Translations under genes and position numbers: made by a program
Notes under the pieces: model-generated
The model's input: the letters and a program-made list of their open reading frames with translations, nothing else
Told to the model about the DNA's origin: nothing
Database searches by the model: none
DNA from: Centropus unirufus
Taxonomy: Eukaryota; Chordata; Aves; Cuculiformes; Centropidae
Reading direction: 5' to 3'
Assembly: GCA_013397695.1 (NCBI GenBank)
Contig: VYZI01000668.1
Location: forward strand, 124,001 to 188,000
Length of the DNA stretch: 64,000 nt
Shown here: positions 50,385 to 61,980 of the stretch, in pieces
Numbering within the stretch: the stretch's first letter is position 1
How the letters are laid out: every line of letters begins with the position of its first letter

Positions 50385-50626
50385 CCCGCACGGGCAGGAT
50401 CTGCATTTTCAGAAGAAATGCTGGGTTTTTGTCCCTCTACTTCCCGCCTCGCTCCTCGCCCTCTGCAATACGCAGCGAAGGGACGCGAGGCGGGCTGTGG
50501 TCAGCAGAGGGCGGCAAAAGACTTGTGGGAAAGCATGAACGCGCCTTTTCCTTAGCTCAGAAAGGAGTCAAAACCTTAAAATAAAACAGGTCATAAATGT
50601 CCGATGCTATCAAAGCCGAGGTCCTG
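50385..50626. promoter_or_regulatory. Small CpG-rich patch with two divergent CTCF-like cores; possible insulator or promoter/first exon
   Basis: About 13 CpG dinucleotides fall between 50386 and 50543, in a window where CpG is otherwise rare. On the plus strand TCAGCAGAGGGCGGC (50501-50515) fits the known CTCF core CCASYAGRKGGCRS with one mismatch. On the minus strand the same 10-bp core GCAGAGGGCG reads from 50466 back to 50457. The two cores therefore point away from each other, about 40 bp apart. The ten-base arms 50443-50452 and 50485-50494 are also exact reverse complements. The patch is followed by CTG then GTGAGT at 50624-50632, a usable splice donor on the plus strand, so a short unmethylated promoter with a non-coding first exon is an alternative reading. 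No coding frame runs through it. Confidence 0.4.
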
Positions 50627-50700
50627 GTGAGTTAGGGTTTTTTTCCATTTAAAAACTAGTTTTATTTGTATTTAATGTTCTCATTCCCTTTTTACAGATG
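50627..50700. other. Short T/A-rich spacer
   Basis: It holds a poly-T run and a TTTTTACAGATGAAGG segment near 50689-50704 that slightly resembles MIR. This is too short to call. Confidence 0.4.
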
Positions 50701-50808
50701 AAGGAAAAAAAACCAACCATATGAAAAAAAACAAAAACAAAACAACCCCAACCAGCAAAAACACCAAAAAAAAAAAAACCCCACAAGAAAACCCCCAAAC
50801 CAAACACT
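50701..50808. repeat. A/C-rich low-complexity tract
   Basis: Over 100 bases composed mostly of A and C with only a few G and T, including an A13-like run and CCCC and CCCCC blocks. It shows strong strand asymmetry and is listed as low complexity. Confidence 0.8.
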
Positions 50809-53800
50809 ACAATATTCCCATAACCTTATGGACTCTCAGATGTCCCAGGGCTGTGCGAAGGTGATTTTTTTTTTTTTTGAGAAAGATCGTTTTGTTCGTG
50901 AGTTTCCTATGAGCTTTTGGTAACTTCAGGCCATTTTTACCAGCTTGGCTCTTTTGGTCTGACTGATCTCAGCTCTTTCACTTGTGAAGGGTTTTTTGTT
51001 TTTCTGGGGATATTCAGGGTATTTGGTGTCACAGATGTACATACTTTAAAGGCAGTTTTAAAGTGAGGGTTTTATGCGAATTACACTTTCTGGGGGTTTG
51101 TCACCACACTTCCTCCTGACTCACTCAAGTTGCCCACCTGCAGTGAAGCACTTCTCCCTCACAACCACTACATTCACATACAAAGTTACTCAGAAATACC
51201 TACCTCCTCTTGTTCACACTCTTTCTTCCATTCAAGTGTTGCCTCTACTCAACAGGTATTTCCTTTTGCATCTGAAATGAGATTGTACTGGTCTTCATTT
51301 CCGCTAGGGCCAGAAAGGTTGCAGGGCTGAGCAGAAGCTTGATCCTGTTCTTATTAATCATCAAGCACTGTAAATCACTTCTAAATACAGGGTTTAAATC
51401 CTCATAATGCAGGCAGAAATAGAAGCAATATCTTTTCTGTTTAGAAAGACAATATAGATCTTGCTGGCATACGCTTTTTTTTTTTTTTTAAGATTCTATG
51501 ACCAAGCACAGAATGCTTTAACCCCTATAAGTTTATCTCATGAAATTTTACTTCTCTCTACAAATGCTGCCTTCTTGAATTTCACCCTTCAAAATCCAAT
51601 AGGAACCAGTAGTCTCTGCAGCTACCTTGTGCAGTGTGCCCATTTGGCTGGATGACACTGGTAAGTAGTGGCTAGGAGCACCTCCACACCTCTGGGCCTC
51701 AAGTACCCAGACCATTAGTTCTTAGCATAGATGCTGACTGTAAGTACTAGTTGTCAATTAAAGTCCACAATTACATGATATGAAAGGATTCCAAGGCTTC
51801 CAAGAGGCAGCATATTGACTCATCAGTGTAATCTGCTGGCCAAGTATAACTTTGTCTTTCACTCTTCACTTAAAGTACTGAAAAGGCAAGTAGCCAACAG
51901 AAAGACAGGGAAAATATGGACTGACACAAACCTAGAAAGACAAAGTTGGCAGAAATCCACAGTATTTTTGGCTGTAAATGACTACTGGCTTTCTGGGCTC
52001 AAACTCCAGAAAAATTCAGGACACCCTGAATTGTTTCATTTTCATTCTTTTCTTAAATCTTTATATGCTGTTGGTGCCATCATAGGAAATGTTATATTGC
52101 AGTTTCACACAGGCTTCCTAATTTATTTTTCTTTAATTGCCACATATTTCCAGTAATTTTCACTGCTTAGAGTATTTTCCATCTATTTTTCAGAGTACTA
52201 AAAACATAGGAGGCAGTTTTCTGGAGGGGAGAATTATCTGAAAGGTTATCAGCTCATCAGATTAACTGCTATGTTTTCCCAGTAGCCATTTCACTGAACA
52301 TAAATTGAACTAGGAAAATGTATCTAGCCTGCCACCAATGAATTAACATAACAACCAAATAAAGTGATGTTTGTAGATTGTGACCCAATGCAATTCTGCC
52401 ACTATGCATAGAAAGTATATCTTGAATTTTAAACACCTTTATGTTGAAATTATTAAACAATCACAAAGGCCTCTTTATGGCAAAGGAGAAGAGCTGATGG
52501 GAAGAATGCTTTATGTTTGGAAGCAGGAAACTAGTCTTTTAAAGCATCATTCCTTAGATTGGACTTGCAGTATAGATCACTTTAGTAGACACCAGAAATT
52601 AGGACAAATGACTTTCATATAGTTTTACTTCAATTTCTTTTGTATTACTGAGAGGTCTTCAAACTGGGACAGAGTCAGATAAAATCACTCAGATAAAATC
52701 TCCTCTGAGATGGCCAATAATAGCAGTTCGGGGGATTTATTTCTGAACTTCACCCCCAGCCATCAGAAAAAGCATTCTTTAAATATAATCTAAGTCTCAG
52801 CTAAAGGTATCATCATTTTAGAAGTGTTTGCCCTTCTTCCATACACTCAAAACACACACAATGCAGTTCCAGAATGGGAAGGTTTTTTTGGATTATCATA
52901 CTGTCCATTCCTTTCAGTAAAACCCCTGGAGCTAAGTCTGGAGTCCCATTTATCTGTGAACCCGATCCTCTTTTTCCTTTCAAGCAATTTTCTTCTGTAA
53001 TGATATACTTCCACAAATTATAACATAAACCAGAAATATAGTATTTGGGCAGGTGTAGTTTTCTGCCTGCATTTTTAAGTGGGCTAATCATTCACAAAAT
53101 CTCAGTCATCTGTGTAAGAGAATATTTTGGGCATTAGCAGAAAACAGCAATACATGCTGTTGGCTTTTAAAAAATAGAATGTGATGTGTGCATCACAGAA
53201 ATTTTCACTCTGATTCAGCTTGACGAGGCCATTTGAATTCATGTTCAGTTTACTTTGTTGCAGTAATCCTTTTGAAGTTGTCCTCAGAAATTACTGACAG
53301 CCAATGTTTGACCCCTGAAATCCAGTCGGGAGGAGTGGCTTTAGCATACTGAAAGAACATGTCCCCTAAGCAATAAATTACTTGTACAACCAGGTTAACG
53401 GTGATTTTCATTTCCTGCATTTCATTTCTCCTCTTGTGATATGTGGAATTGCAGCTTTGGCTGATGAAAAAGATTTCAGATACCAAATGCTCTTTTCACT
53501 GGATGTGTAAGCACAAAAGGAAAGAGGATGATGGACTGTTAATGCATTTGTTAAACTAGACCTTCAGCTTAAATGTGCTTAGGAATATGCTTTAACTTTA
53601 TGCATGTGAACAGTCCTCTTCAGCTTCCATGGGACTCTTTATGGGCACAGAATAGAGCACGTGAGCATGTGTAGTTTAGAGTCCCTAAGTAGATACTGTG
53701 CTTTTTTAATATCCACGTCAATACAAAGATATTAGTTTCGTTGCCAGGGGGCTTCTTATTCCCTCCCTCTATTAGAATAGAAATAAATAACAAGATTTAA

Positions 53801-56349
53801 AAGACACTAAAATGGTTATTGATTTCTGCTACATATTAAGGTCTGCCTGGCTGAAAAATTTCATTAAAATCAATCTTAAGTCATACTACATTTTATACCC
53901 TAGACAGAATATTATTTTCAGCAGTAAAGCACTGCACTGAAACAAGTTCGCTTTGGCACACAAAATAGACAAGAGCATTTCTAAAGGATCTACTTTTATA
54001 TGAAAATGGCATAAGTTTTGTTCCAATGTTACAGAAATTGCCTTGTCAATTTCTTTGAATCATTCTTTTAAAAACTTTACCAAGCTCCCCATACTAATAC
54101 CATATAAAAATCACCATTATAATATTCTTCTTAGACTTTTTCCCTAGGTCTTAAGTCTAAATAGTAAATAAAGAGTTCTGAACCTTTCATTTTCATTTTC
54201 AATGTAAAAATATGTGCTACTATTAATAATATTTTGGTGCTTGATATTGAGGTTATCAACCAAACTTTTCCATCAAGTTTGATCTTGAAAAGAATAATGG
54301 CAGCAGCATTCTGCAGCTGATATCCAAATATCCAAAATAACAGTTCACATACTAAATAATCCTACGCTAGTATGGAGTACAAATTTTATTTAAGTCTACA
54401 GAAAGCTATGAACAGTATGAAAGCAGGTTGTTTGAAAATGCATAGTTTTAAAAATACTAGATTTCTGATGGGTCTATCTTTAAAAGTATAGCACACACAT
54501 CATCCATTGTGGCAGTTGCCTCAGAGTGTGCAAGAGACAAGAAGAAACTCAACTGCGAAGTATCCCTGAACAGCCCAATGAAACTCCTACAAGGCACGCA
54601 TGGTTCACAAGTAAAAGGGTGCATTACCCTCTCTGCCACAAATCTCCAAAGACTCCCAGACACATGTGAGTTGCAGGAAATTCCAATTTCTTGCTAGGAC
54701 TCATCACATAAATAAGCAAGAGAAGATTGTGAGTTCTTCATCATTTGCTTCAGGCCTGATATATCTCTTCCATCTCTCTGAGCTGCACCACCAGAATTTC
54801 ACAAAAGACAGGGGAAAGGATTTTCATGGCTGTACGGTGGGTAACCCTAGGACTGGACATCAGCTCTGCTGGCAAGGATGAATTTGCTGAACATGCTCAC
54901 TCAAAGAAACTGTGCATGCAACAGTTGTCTTGACGTTGACAGGAACAAATTAGCCAGACCTGCACACTCTCATGCATTACGCAGTTACACTTCTGGGCTA
55001 CTGCTTTATTTATGAACATCCTAATTTTACATACAAGTTTTGAAGATGAGGTTATATACACATCAGATTATCTGAATAGCAACAAAAGACAAGTTAAATT
55101 CAGGTACAGTTAAAATATGCTCCCTTAATTACTCCTTTGGTGTCATTATAATCAATGTAAATGGTGTTATATTAACAAGCTACTAAATTGATGATAAACA
55201 GCTTGTGCTAAACTGGGGATTGAACTGTAGCTTAAACTCTAAGCTCTATTGCTTTCACAGGATGAGCTCAGGCAGTGGTGCACAGCAGTCACTCAGACTG
55301 AGAAGCAAGCCTTGCACTCTCACCCTGTGTTCAGTTGGAAGAGTAAGCCAATTTATTTGAACTACAGACATGGGAAAGCCTGGCTGGGATGGGTTCTTAA
55401 TAGCTTTTAAATACCAGATGCTTTTTGTGGTTTCATATCAGTAAATGATGCCAAATTTTTCCAGGGAAAAAAAAGTTGCTCTACATTTCATTTACTTTGA
55501 GAAATAAATCATTATTGAAGTTTGTCTCTATGGACTTTTGCAGCACAGTGGCAATATAATTTGTTCCTCTCAGCTTTTCAGAAGTATGTACGTGCAGCAC
55601 AGGAGAGGGGAAACGTGGAAAGAAGAAATAGGTTACCATTTCTTACAATTTTGAAGTTTCCTTTCACTTCTTCAAATGTGCAAAGAAAACCTTAGTGTGG
55701 TGAGACATACTTGTGCATATAAGCTCTCGGAAACTCCTTGTAGCAATATATAGTCCCCCAAACCCACAAACATTTTAGCAGGCTATATGAATTTCTTCTT
55801 CACTTCATGCAAATTATGGCTGAAATTAGAAATGACCTTCACAGGCAGCATTGCAAACGATAGTAAGAACATCTGCAATATAGCCTCTGGTTTTATGTTT
55901 CCAAAGGACCTTGTAAAATTCTTTATTTCCTTGCCTGTGCTGTTTTGCTGGCCAGCAGAGCAGAGGTCATTTTGTTTGTTTTACCCCATGACTTTGCTTT
56001 GCCAGACATGTGTCTGTAAGACACATCACAGTTCTTTAAAAACAAATTGTGTCATGTAGTAAACAAATCACTTTAGAAGCATTGTGTCAAAGGCTATTTC
56101 TGTTCCCAGCTGTTAAATTCGTAGCACGACTTTGCTATATTCTTTGCCTTTAGAAAGCTGCTTATCTTACATTAGCAAGTGAGCCTTAACTTAAAAATTG
56201 GAACAACTGATGAAATACAGTGAAATCAATAGTGATGATGTTAAAATAAATATTGGGCAGAAAAATAAATGTTACTATTTATGAAGCAGGAAAGGTCACA
56301 GGCTATAGAAAATAATGAATGCATTTATCTGAGCCACTGTATCACATTC
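50809..56349. other. Unique non-coding DNA, no gene seen
   Basis: Poly-T runs sit at 50865-50878 and 51475-51489. A donor-like CTG then GTAAGT at about 51660 follows a closed frame. No repeat family or exon is recognised. The region around 53700-54300 is very AT-rich. Confidence 0.5.
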
Positions 56350-57010
56350 AAACTGAAAGCCCTGTGAACAGTGAGTCATCCCTTTGCAAACGTTTCTCCC
56401 TTACATCACTTATAATAGAAACTACTTGTGTAGCCTCTGCCTTTGTTGTCAGTGTGCGAATCATTGAGGCATGACTGTGGGACCCCATCATATAGCCCTT
56501 ACTCCCCTTTAATTCAAGTGGAGTCTTGTTTAATGATAAAACTATTGCGGCAGGGAGCTATATTTAAAACTCAATGACTCATCCATCTTAAGGCTTTTTT
56601 TTAGAGTCATTAGTGGGGCATATAACTATATATATTTCATTCAAGTTCCCATTATAGTTCCCACCTATAATTGTAGTTAGTTTGCTCCAATTAATTCTCT
56701 TAATAGAACGTGCTGTTAGCAATTCCCCCCTTTAATATGTGGCCTATACTTTGACAGTTTTTTTACACAGTCCAATCTGGAATTTTCATATAGTAGAATA
56801 CCAATTTCCAGCAGCATTTGCTGTTTTCTAATTAGAGGTATTGACTCAAAGAAAGGTTTGGAGGAGAAGCACCAGAAATTGTACAATACTGTTCTAGTGA
56901 AATTATTGAATGTTTATTTGCATAAAGGCTAAATGGGCTAATCTTGTCACCTTTATTTGTTTCTTTCTGTAATTAAAATAGTCTTTCAGCGGTCAGAAGA
57001 TTTAAAAAAC
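56350..57010. promoter_or_regulatory. Possible conserved non-coding element / enhancer
   Basis: The stretch contains no repeats and packs several textbook binding sites. These are AP-1-type TGAGTCAT (56372-56379) and TGACTCAT (56575-56582), homeodomain AATTAATT (56689-56696) and palindromic CTAATTAG (56828-56835), and the exact POU octamer ATTTGCAT (56916-56923). A CCTTTGTTGTC SOX-like site is near 56440. Such clusters are typical of deeply conserved developmental enhancers lying in gene deserts. The claim is inference from motif content only. Confidence 0.3.
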
Positions 57011-57357
57011 TCTTTTACTTTGCCATTTCAAGTCAGGAAGGAAGTTAGTATTTTCTTTTCTTATTTTTTTTTTCTTTCCCTTTCTCAATAGGTCTGAAAA
57101 CTTAAAATATTGTTTCAATAACAAACATGTCAGTTTATACAGAATCTCATTATGCCTAAACATCTTTATGTTCAAGCATCAGCAATGAGATCAGCTCTGC
57201 TTTGAAATTACTTTTTGTTAGCTAGGTTTTACAGAGATAGTAAAATCACCAGTGGAAGCAGTGGTGATTACATCATATTTGTATTTCTAGAATTATAAAA
57301 GTCCCATATGGAATGGAAGGCAGGAAAGGAGGAGCATATGATAGCACTTTAAATTTG

Positions 57358-57682
57358 TTTATTTATAGAAGCAGTAGTTAACGAAAAGTACCCAAACTGC
57401 TGATATTGGCATGCTCACTTCATACAGGATCCACACACATCTGAGTACCAAAAACTGTGGTTCCCAGTGGAACTAGGCATCCACTGGCATCCAAACATCT
57501 TTGGTTAGTTCCTACACTTTCTAATAAAAATGGAAAATCTTCTATATGGGATCCTTCAAAACGCAGCATGCACTCCCCTACCATCCTGAGGACTTCAGAG
57601 CCATTAGATGCCACTCTTGCCACATGTTTAGTCCAGAAATGCTGGCTTTTATTCTTTACCAGAAAAGTAGGAAATAATGAAC
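57358..57682 (-). CDS. Candidate terminal exon on the minus strand (weak, unidentified)
   Basis: On the minus strand a CTTTGGTCAG acceptor-like end (at 57683) is followed by about 87 open codons to a TGA at 57417-57419. An AATAAA polyadenylation signal follows at 57363-57358, about 55 bases downstream. The peptide has a mixed, protein-like composition (for example GSEVLRMVGECMLRFEG near the middle and several cysteines near the C-terminus), but I recognise no family. The polypyrimidine tract is only moderate, AATAAA is common in AT-rich DNA, and frames of this length occur by chance many times in the window. No partner exon is found. Confidence 0.12.
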
Positions 57683-59804
57683 TGACCAAAGCAATTTGAA
57701 AAGCTTACATGGGCACCTGGCTGCTTTGGCGAAAGTGTCTTGCTCTGCTTGGAATTGTTTGGATTGAAAGCACCCAACTGCAGTGCCAGGACCTGGATAA
57801 TAAATCTTGCTCCTCTTTACTCTGGAAAGAAAGGTGTCAATCTAAAGACCTAAAGTATGGACCTAAGAGTCCAAAATAGCAGTAAGCCTCTTACATCCCT
57901 TGGCCCGCTCTGTAGACAAAAGAAACAGAAACGTTCATAGCAGACTAAAGACAACTAAGCTTCTATTACACACAAACAAAAGAAATAGCTAGTGACAAAT
58001 CACATCAAGAACATCCCCATTCCAAACTATTTATACAATAAATTTGAAAGGCTGCAATCTCTTCCTCCTGCTTCCTCTCCTTGCCCTCCCACTGCCTTTC
58101 ATTACTGAACAGACTTCTGCTGTTCACAAGCATTTACCCAGCACAGAGCCAGAGCAGCCTAAGCCAGTCTAAGGCCAGGGTGTGACAAAACCATCTTTTC
58201 CTTCACCCTGGTCATGTTTAGCTCTGTTTGCCTTGCAAGTACACCAGGCTCACTGCAAACCCTGTCATAAGGTGATTCGGGGAGAGGAAGAGTAATCACC
58301 ATTCTCTGAGTGGCTTCGTACTGCCTCAAATTCTAACTTTTGAGAAATCATGTTGAATCCGAGAAATGGTTTTGCAACAAAGAACTAAGAAAATCAGGAA
58401 ACAATGTTTGAAAACTGGGCAACATTTTAAAAGACTTCAGGAACCACCCAAAAAGATAACTTTGTGACAAGTAATACATAACATTCCGATTTTAAATGGA
58501 ACCCTGTAATTCAGAACTTTGCTAGGAGGGCACAATTATAAATCTCCAAATGTTTTTAACACTGTTATTTCCTAATTTGAGGGTGCATGACTTTGCAGGC
58601 CCAATGCTCTCCTTTAATTCTTCTTTGTGTGAGTAATCCACAGAATGATGATAGCCCTTTCAGCGCTTTAGACCATTTCTCATGAGAGTCAGGATATGTA
58701 CAAACAGCATGAAAGGCCAGATGCAACATGGTTGGACTAATTTTAAAACTCACACATTATAACCCTTAGCGTTTACAAGGGAGCAAAGCAGAGACCTTAG
58801 GAGCACCTGATTTTGGTAATGTGCAGTCCATGTCCCTTGAGTTAAACTTCTGCAGAAACTCACATTTGTGCTATCCAGGCTGTGAAACCGCAGCTCAGGC
58901 AAAACCTAGTCCTGATTAGAATCTAGAAATAGGGGACATAAATCCTGCCTACATGCAAGCGCACAGTTCCACGGGACAGATCCCAACTGAACAGAGGTGC
59001 CTCTCTGGAGGAGGCACAGACATGCAAGACTTAACAGATCCCTGTATAGGAAGCACTTTCCACCACTGACAATGGCATCTCTCCACTGAAGATGTTGACA
59101 AGTACTCCCAATTAAGTGTGTTGGCAGTTCTCCAACACCACATGAGCTGGACAACTTTTCCTACACACTCTGTTGAAGAGGTGCAAGAGATGCACGCAGT
59201 AATCCTGATTTTACCCCAGAGCTGGGTATCTGTAAATTCAATCCTACAAAATCTAGCTTTTAAGTCCTCTGGCACATACTTACATGACTTTGGGTGCATG
59301 TCACAACAAATACAGCCAGACATATATGAGAGCTCAGAGAAAGAAAAACTCTCAGGCTGCTTTATATCCTAGATACCTGGAGAACAAAACCTCGTGGTTA
59401 GTGAAAGTTTGTAGTTAAATTTAGAACTACTTCTCTCCCATCCAAACCAGGGCCTCATTAGTATTTTCACTGTATAGGTTTTTAAAATATCGGCCTGGAA
59501 ATCAATTAGTCTAGTCAAGCTGTTGCCTTCTGATCCCTAGACTCCAGACCTAATTCTTTATGTCTTCTCCCCTTAGGTCCATTATAACCCTGTGTTTTTG
59601 CATTAATTGTGACCTTCACAAAATGCTGCTCTACTACAAATCTCCTGAAACGTGATTTCTTTGTTGGGGGTGGGTGGTCAGAGGGACGCAATTATACTTT
59701 TCCCCCCATTTTTCAGAGCTTTTATGAACACTGCTGTGTAATAACACAGGCAAAAGTGAAGGCTTTTTGTTCCATTTATGTAGGACACTGAATAGCATAG
59801 AAGC

Positions 59805-59829
59805 ACTAATGTCATTCATTGACATTAGT
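59805..59829. repeat. Perfect 10-bp inverted repeat, 5-nt loop
   Basis: ACTAATGTCA (59805-59814) and TGACATTAGT (59820-59829) are exact reverse complements around TTCAT. The structure is small and no functional context is seen. Confidence 0.75.
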
Positions 59830-61935
59830 CAGCTTTTGGAAGGTGCTTTTTGTTTTCACATTGGTCACAACAGCATTAACAATGGTGCAGCAGGAACAGT
59901 AACCCCGTTAAACACTGGGAAGAAATGGTTCACAGAAAATCAGTAAATATGGAGTTGTTCTACATTTGTTTTTTTTTAAAAGAAAGTCTGATTGCCATAG
60001 ATGTGCATGTAGAAACAAATAAAGAGAATGATTCAACTTCCCTTAAATAGAATGATTTGATAGGAAATCAAGCAGCACAAGATACAGTGATCTGATAGCA
60101 ACCTGGTTAGATTTGGCATACATTGGAATGTAAATCAGAACAGTAAAATCAGCTCTGGGGTTTTTTTTCCCTTAGGGGACATATCAAAACTCATCATTAA
60201 GGTTTGTTGGTTGTCTGCTAAATTCAGTATTGCTGAAAGAACCAGGAAAATGACATGTAAAGTTTAAAGACTTTTCTTCCAGCTTGTTTATACACACGCG
60301 AATCAGGAAACCAAAAATGAGAAGGCACTTATTCGACACACGAGACTAATGACAGCATATCGCAGCCCACGATATTCTGAGTTCACTTAAATATTGTACT
60401 TTTCAAGAGTGCAAATGGTGCTATTTCACTTATTCTAGCCTGCAGCACAGTGTCTATTCTGAGGCTTGCTCTAAAGCTGAGCTTGTACTTCAATTTAAAG
60501 CTGACACAACTGGTACATTAAAATGGACACCCTGATCAACAACATTCCCCACCCACATCATGCAAATCAATCAACCAGAATGACAAGAAAAGTGCCCGAC
60601 ACTCCCTGAAGGCTCAATTCCATATCTTTCAAGCTTCACTTAAAGCAGCTTTCTTCAATGTTCCATCTCAAATTCAAATGACACAGAACTTAAAATGGGC
60701 TGCTGTTACACTTTAGGGAGTGGTAATTTTGAAAGAAACAAAATATGTTTTATGGAAAATTAGCATATTGCTGCATTGTTTCCCTTGTGCAGCTATATAT
60801 TATAAAAGTAGATATACTGGGTTCATTCAAATAAGATTAATTTAAAGATGCTTTTCTTGGTTAATTGGTAAATGTAAAACATTTGCAAATTTTAGACAAA
60901 GCAAAAATTATTTGACACTTCTTTCCTATGAATCACATTTTTCTAGTTTCAAAAAGATGTATCCTGAAGTAGGGAAATACTGTTATAAGTGACTGCAAGA
61001 AACACATGTGAGTTTTAACATGTCTCCTTCTTTCCTAATTAAGATACTATTGATAAAAGGAAATCACTGAGTGGCCACAAGGTAGAATAAAGGAAAACCA
61101 AGCCAAAAAGATAATTTGAGAGGTATGCTTGTCAGTGACAAGAGGACAATAGTCGTGTTAATACATATTCAGCATACTACTGGTCAGATAATCAGAGACA
61201 AAAATTAGTACCAGTGGATAACATCGCTTGCTTCATCCATGCCTGTAAGTAAATGTAGGTACGTCTGACAATCTCAGCCAAAGTATGGGAGGAGGATTAC
61301 ACCCAGAAGACTTTGTGCGCACATAAATATCCTAGTTACTGTCTAACTGCTGAGAAACATTCACTACAGGTATGTATACCCCCAGTCTGTATTCACTTGA
61401 ACCAGTGTTTTGTGATAGTGGGTAGATACCTTAATCCATTTAGGGATTTTTGGAAAGTTCGTAGTTGTTTAATGTTTTTAAAGAGGCGGACTTCAAAATA
61501 TACTTCATGATAAGTTGAGTCGTTAGAACTTCAGTGTTTCTGGAAATGGAGTGAAACTTACTCTGTGCACACATATATGGATCTATCTATACTGCAGCGT
61601 GACTACATCTAGAGCTCAGATTGCCAAATATTTTCCTTATAAAGATCCAGTTTTGGTTACCACTGTGCCATAATTTAATTATTTGGGATGAAGTTTCCCA
61701 TCATGAGCTTCTGCCTCAGGCTGAACTGAGAGTTTATGCATAATTTAACCTTTTCTAGAAGAAGAGTTAGGATAAAGAATTGCTAACTAAACCCAAGCAC
61801 ACAAACACTTTCTTTGTAACTATCTACTGAGAAGCTTTATCATGCTCATCATTCTGGCAGCAAGGATTCCTCTGCTGACCTGAAGGAAATCCTAGTAAAT
61901 GTGGCTGGTTAACTTCTGAAAACTTGTGTGTGCAA

Positions 61936-61980
61936 ACACATATAAATATATATGTATATATATATACACATATATATTTA
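61936..61980. repeat. AT/AC microsatellite with cruciform-forming inverted repeat
   Basis: An alternating TA/CA tract. TAAATATATATG (61943-61954) and CATATATATTTA (61969-61980) are exact reverse complements flanking a TA-rich centre, so the tract could extrude a cruciform and is likely length-polymorphic. Confidence 0.85.

Noticed and set aside
50680..50710. CATTCCCTTTTTACAGATGA as a MIR fragment
   Set aside because: The match is too short and its flanks are low-complexity sequence.
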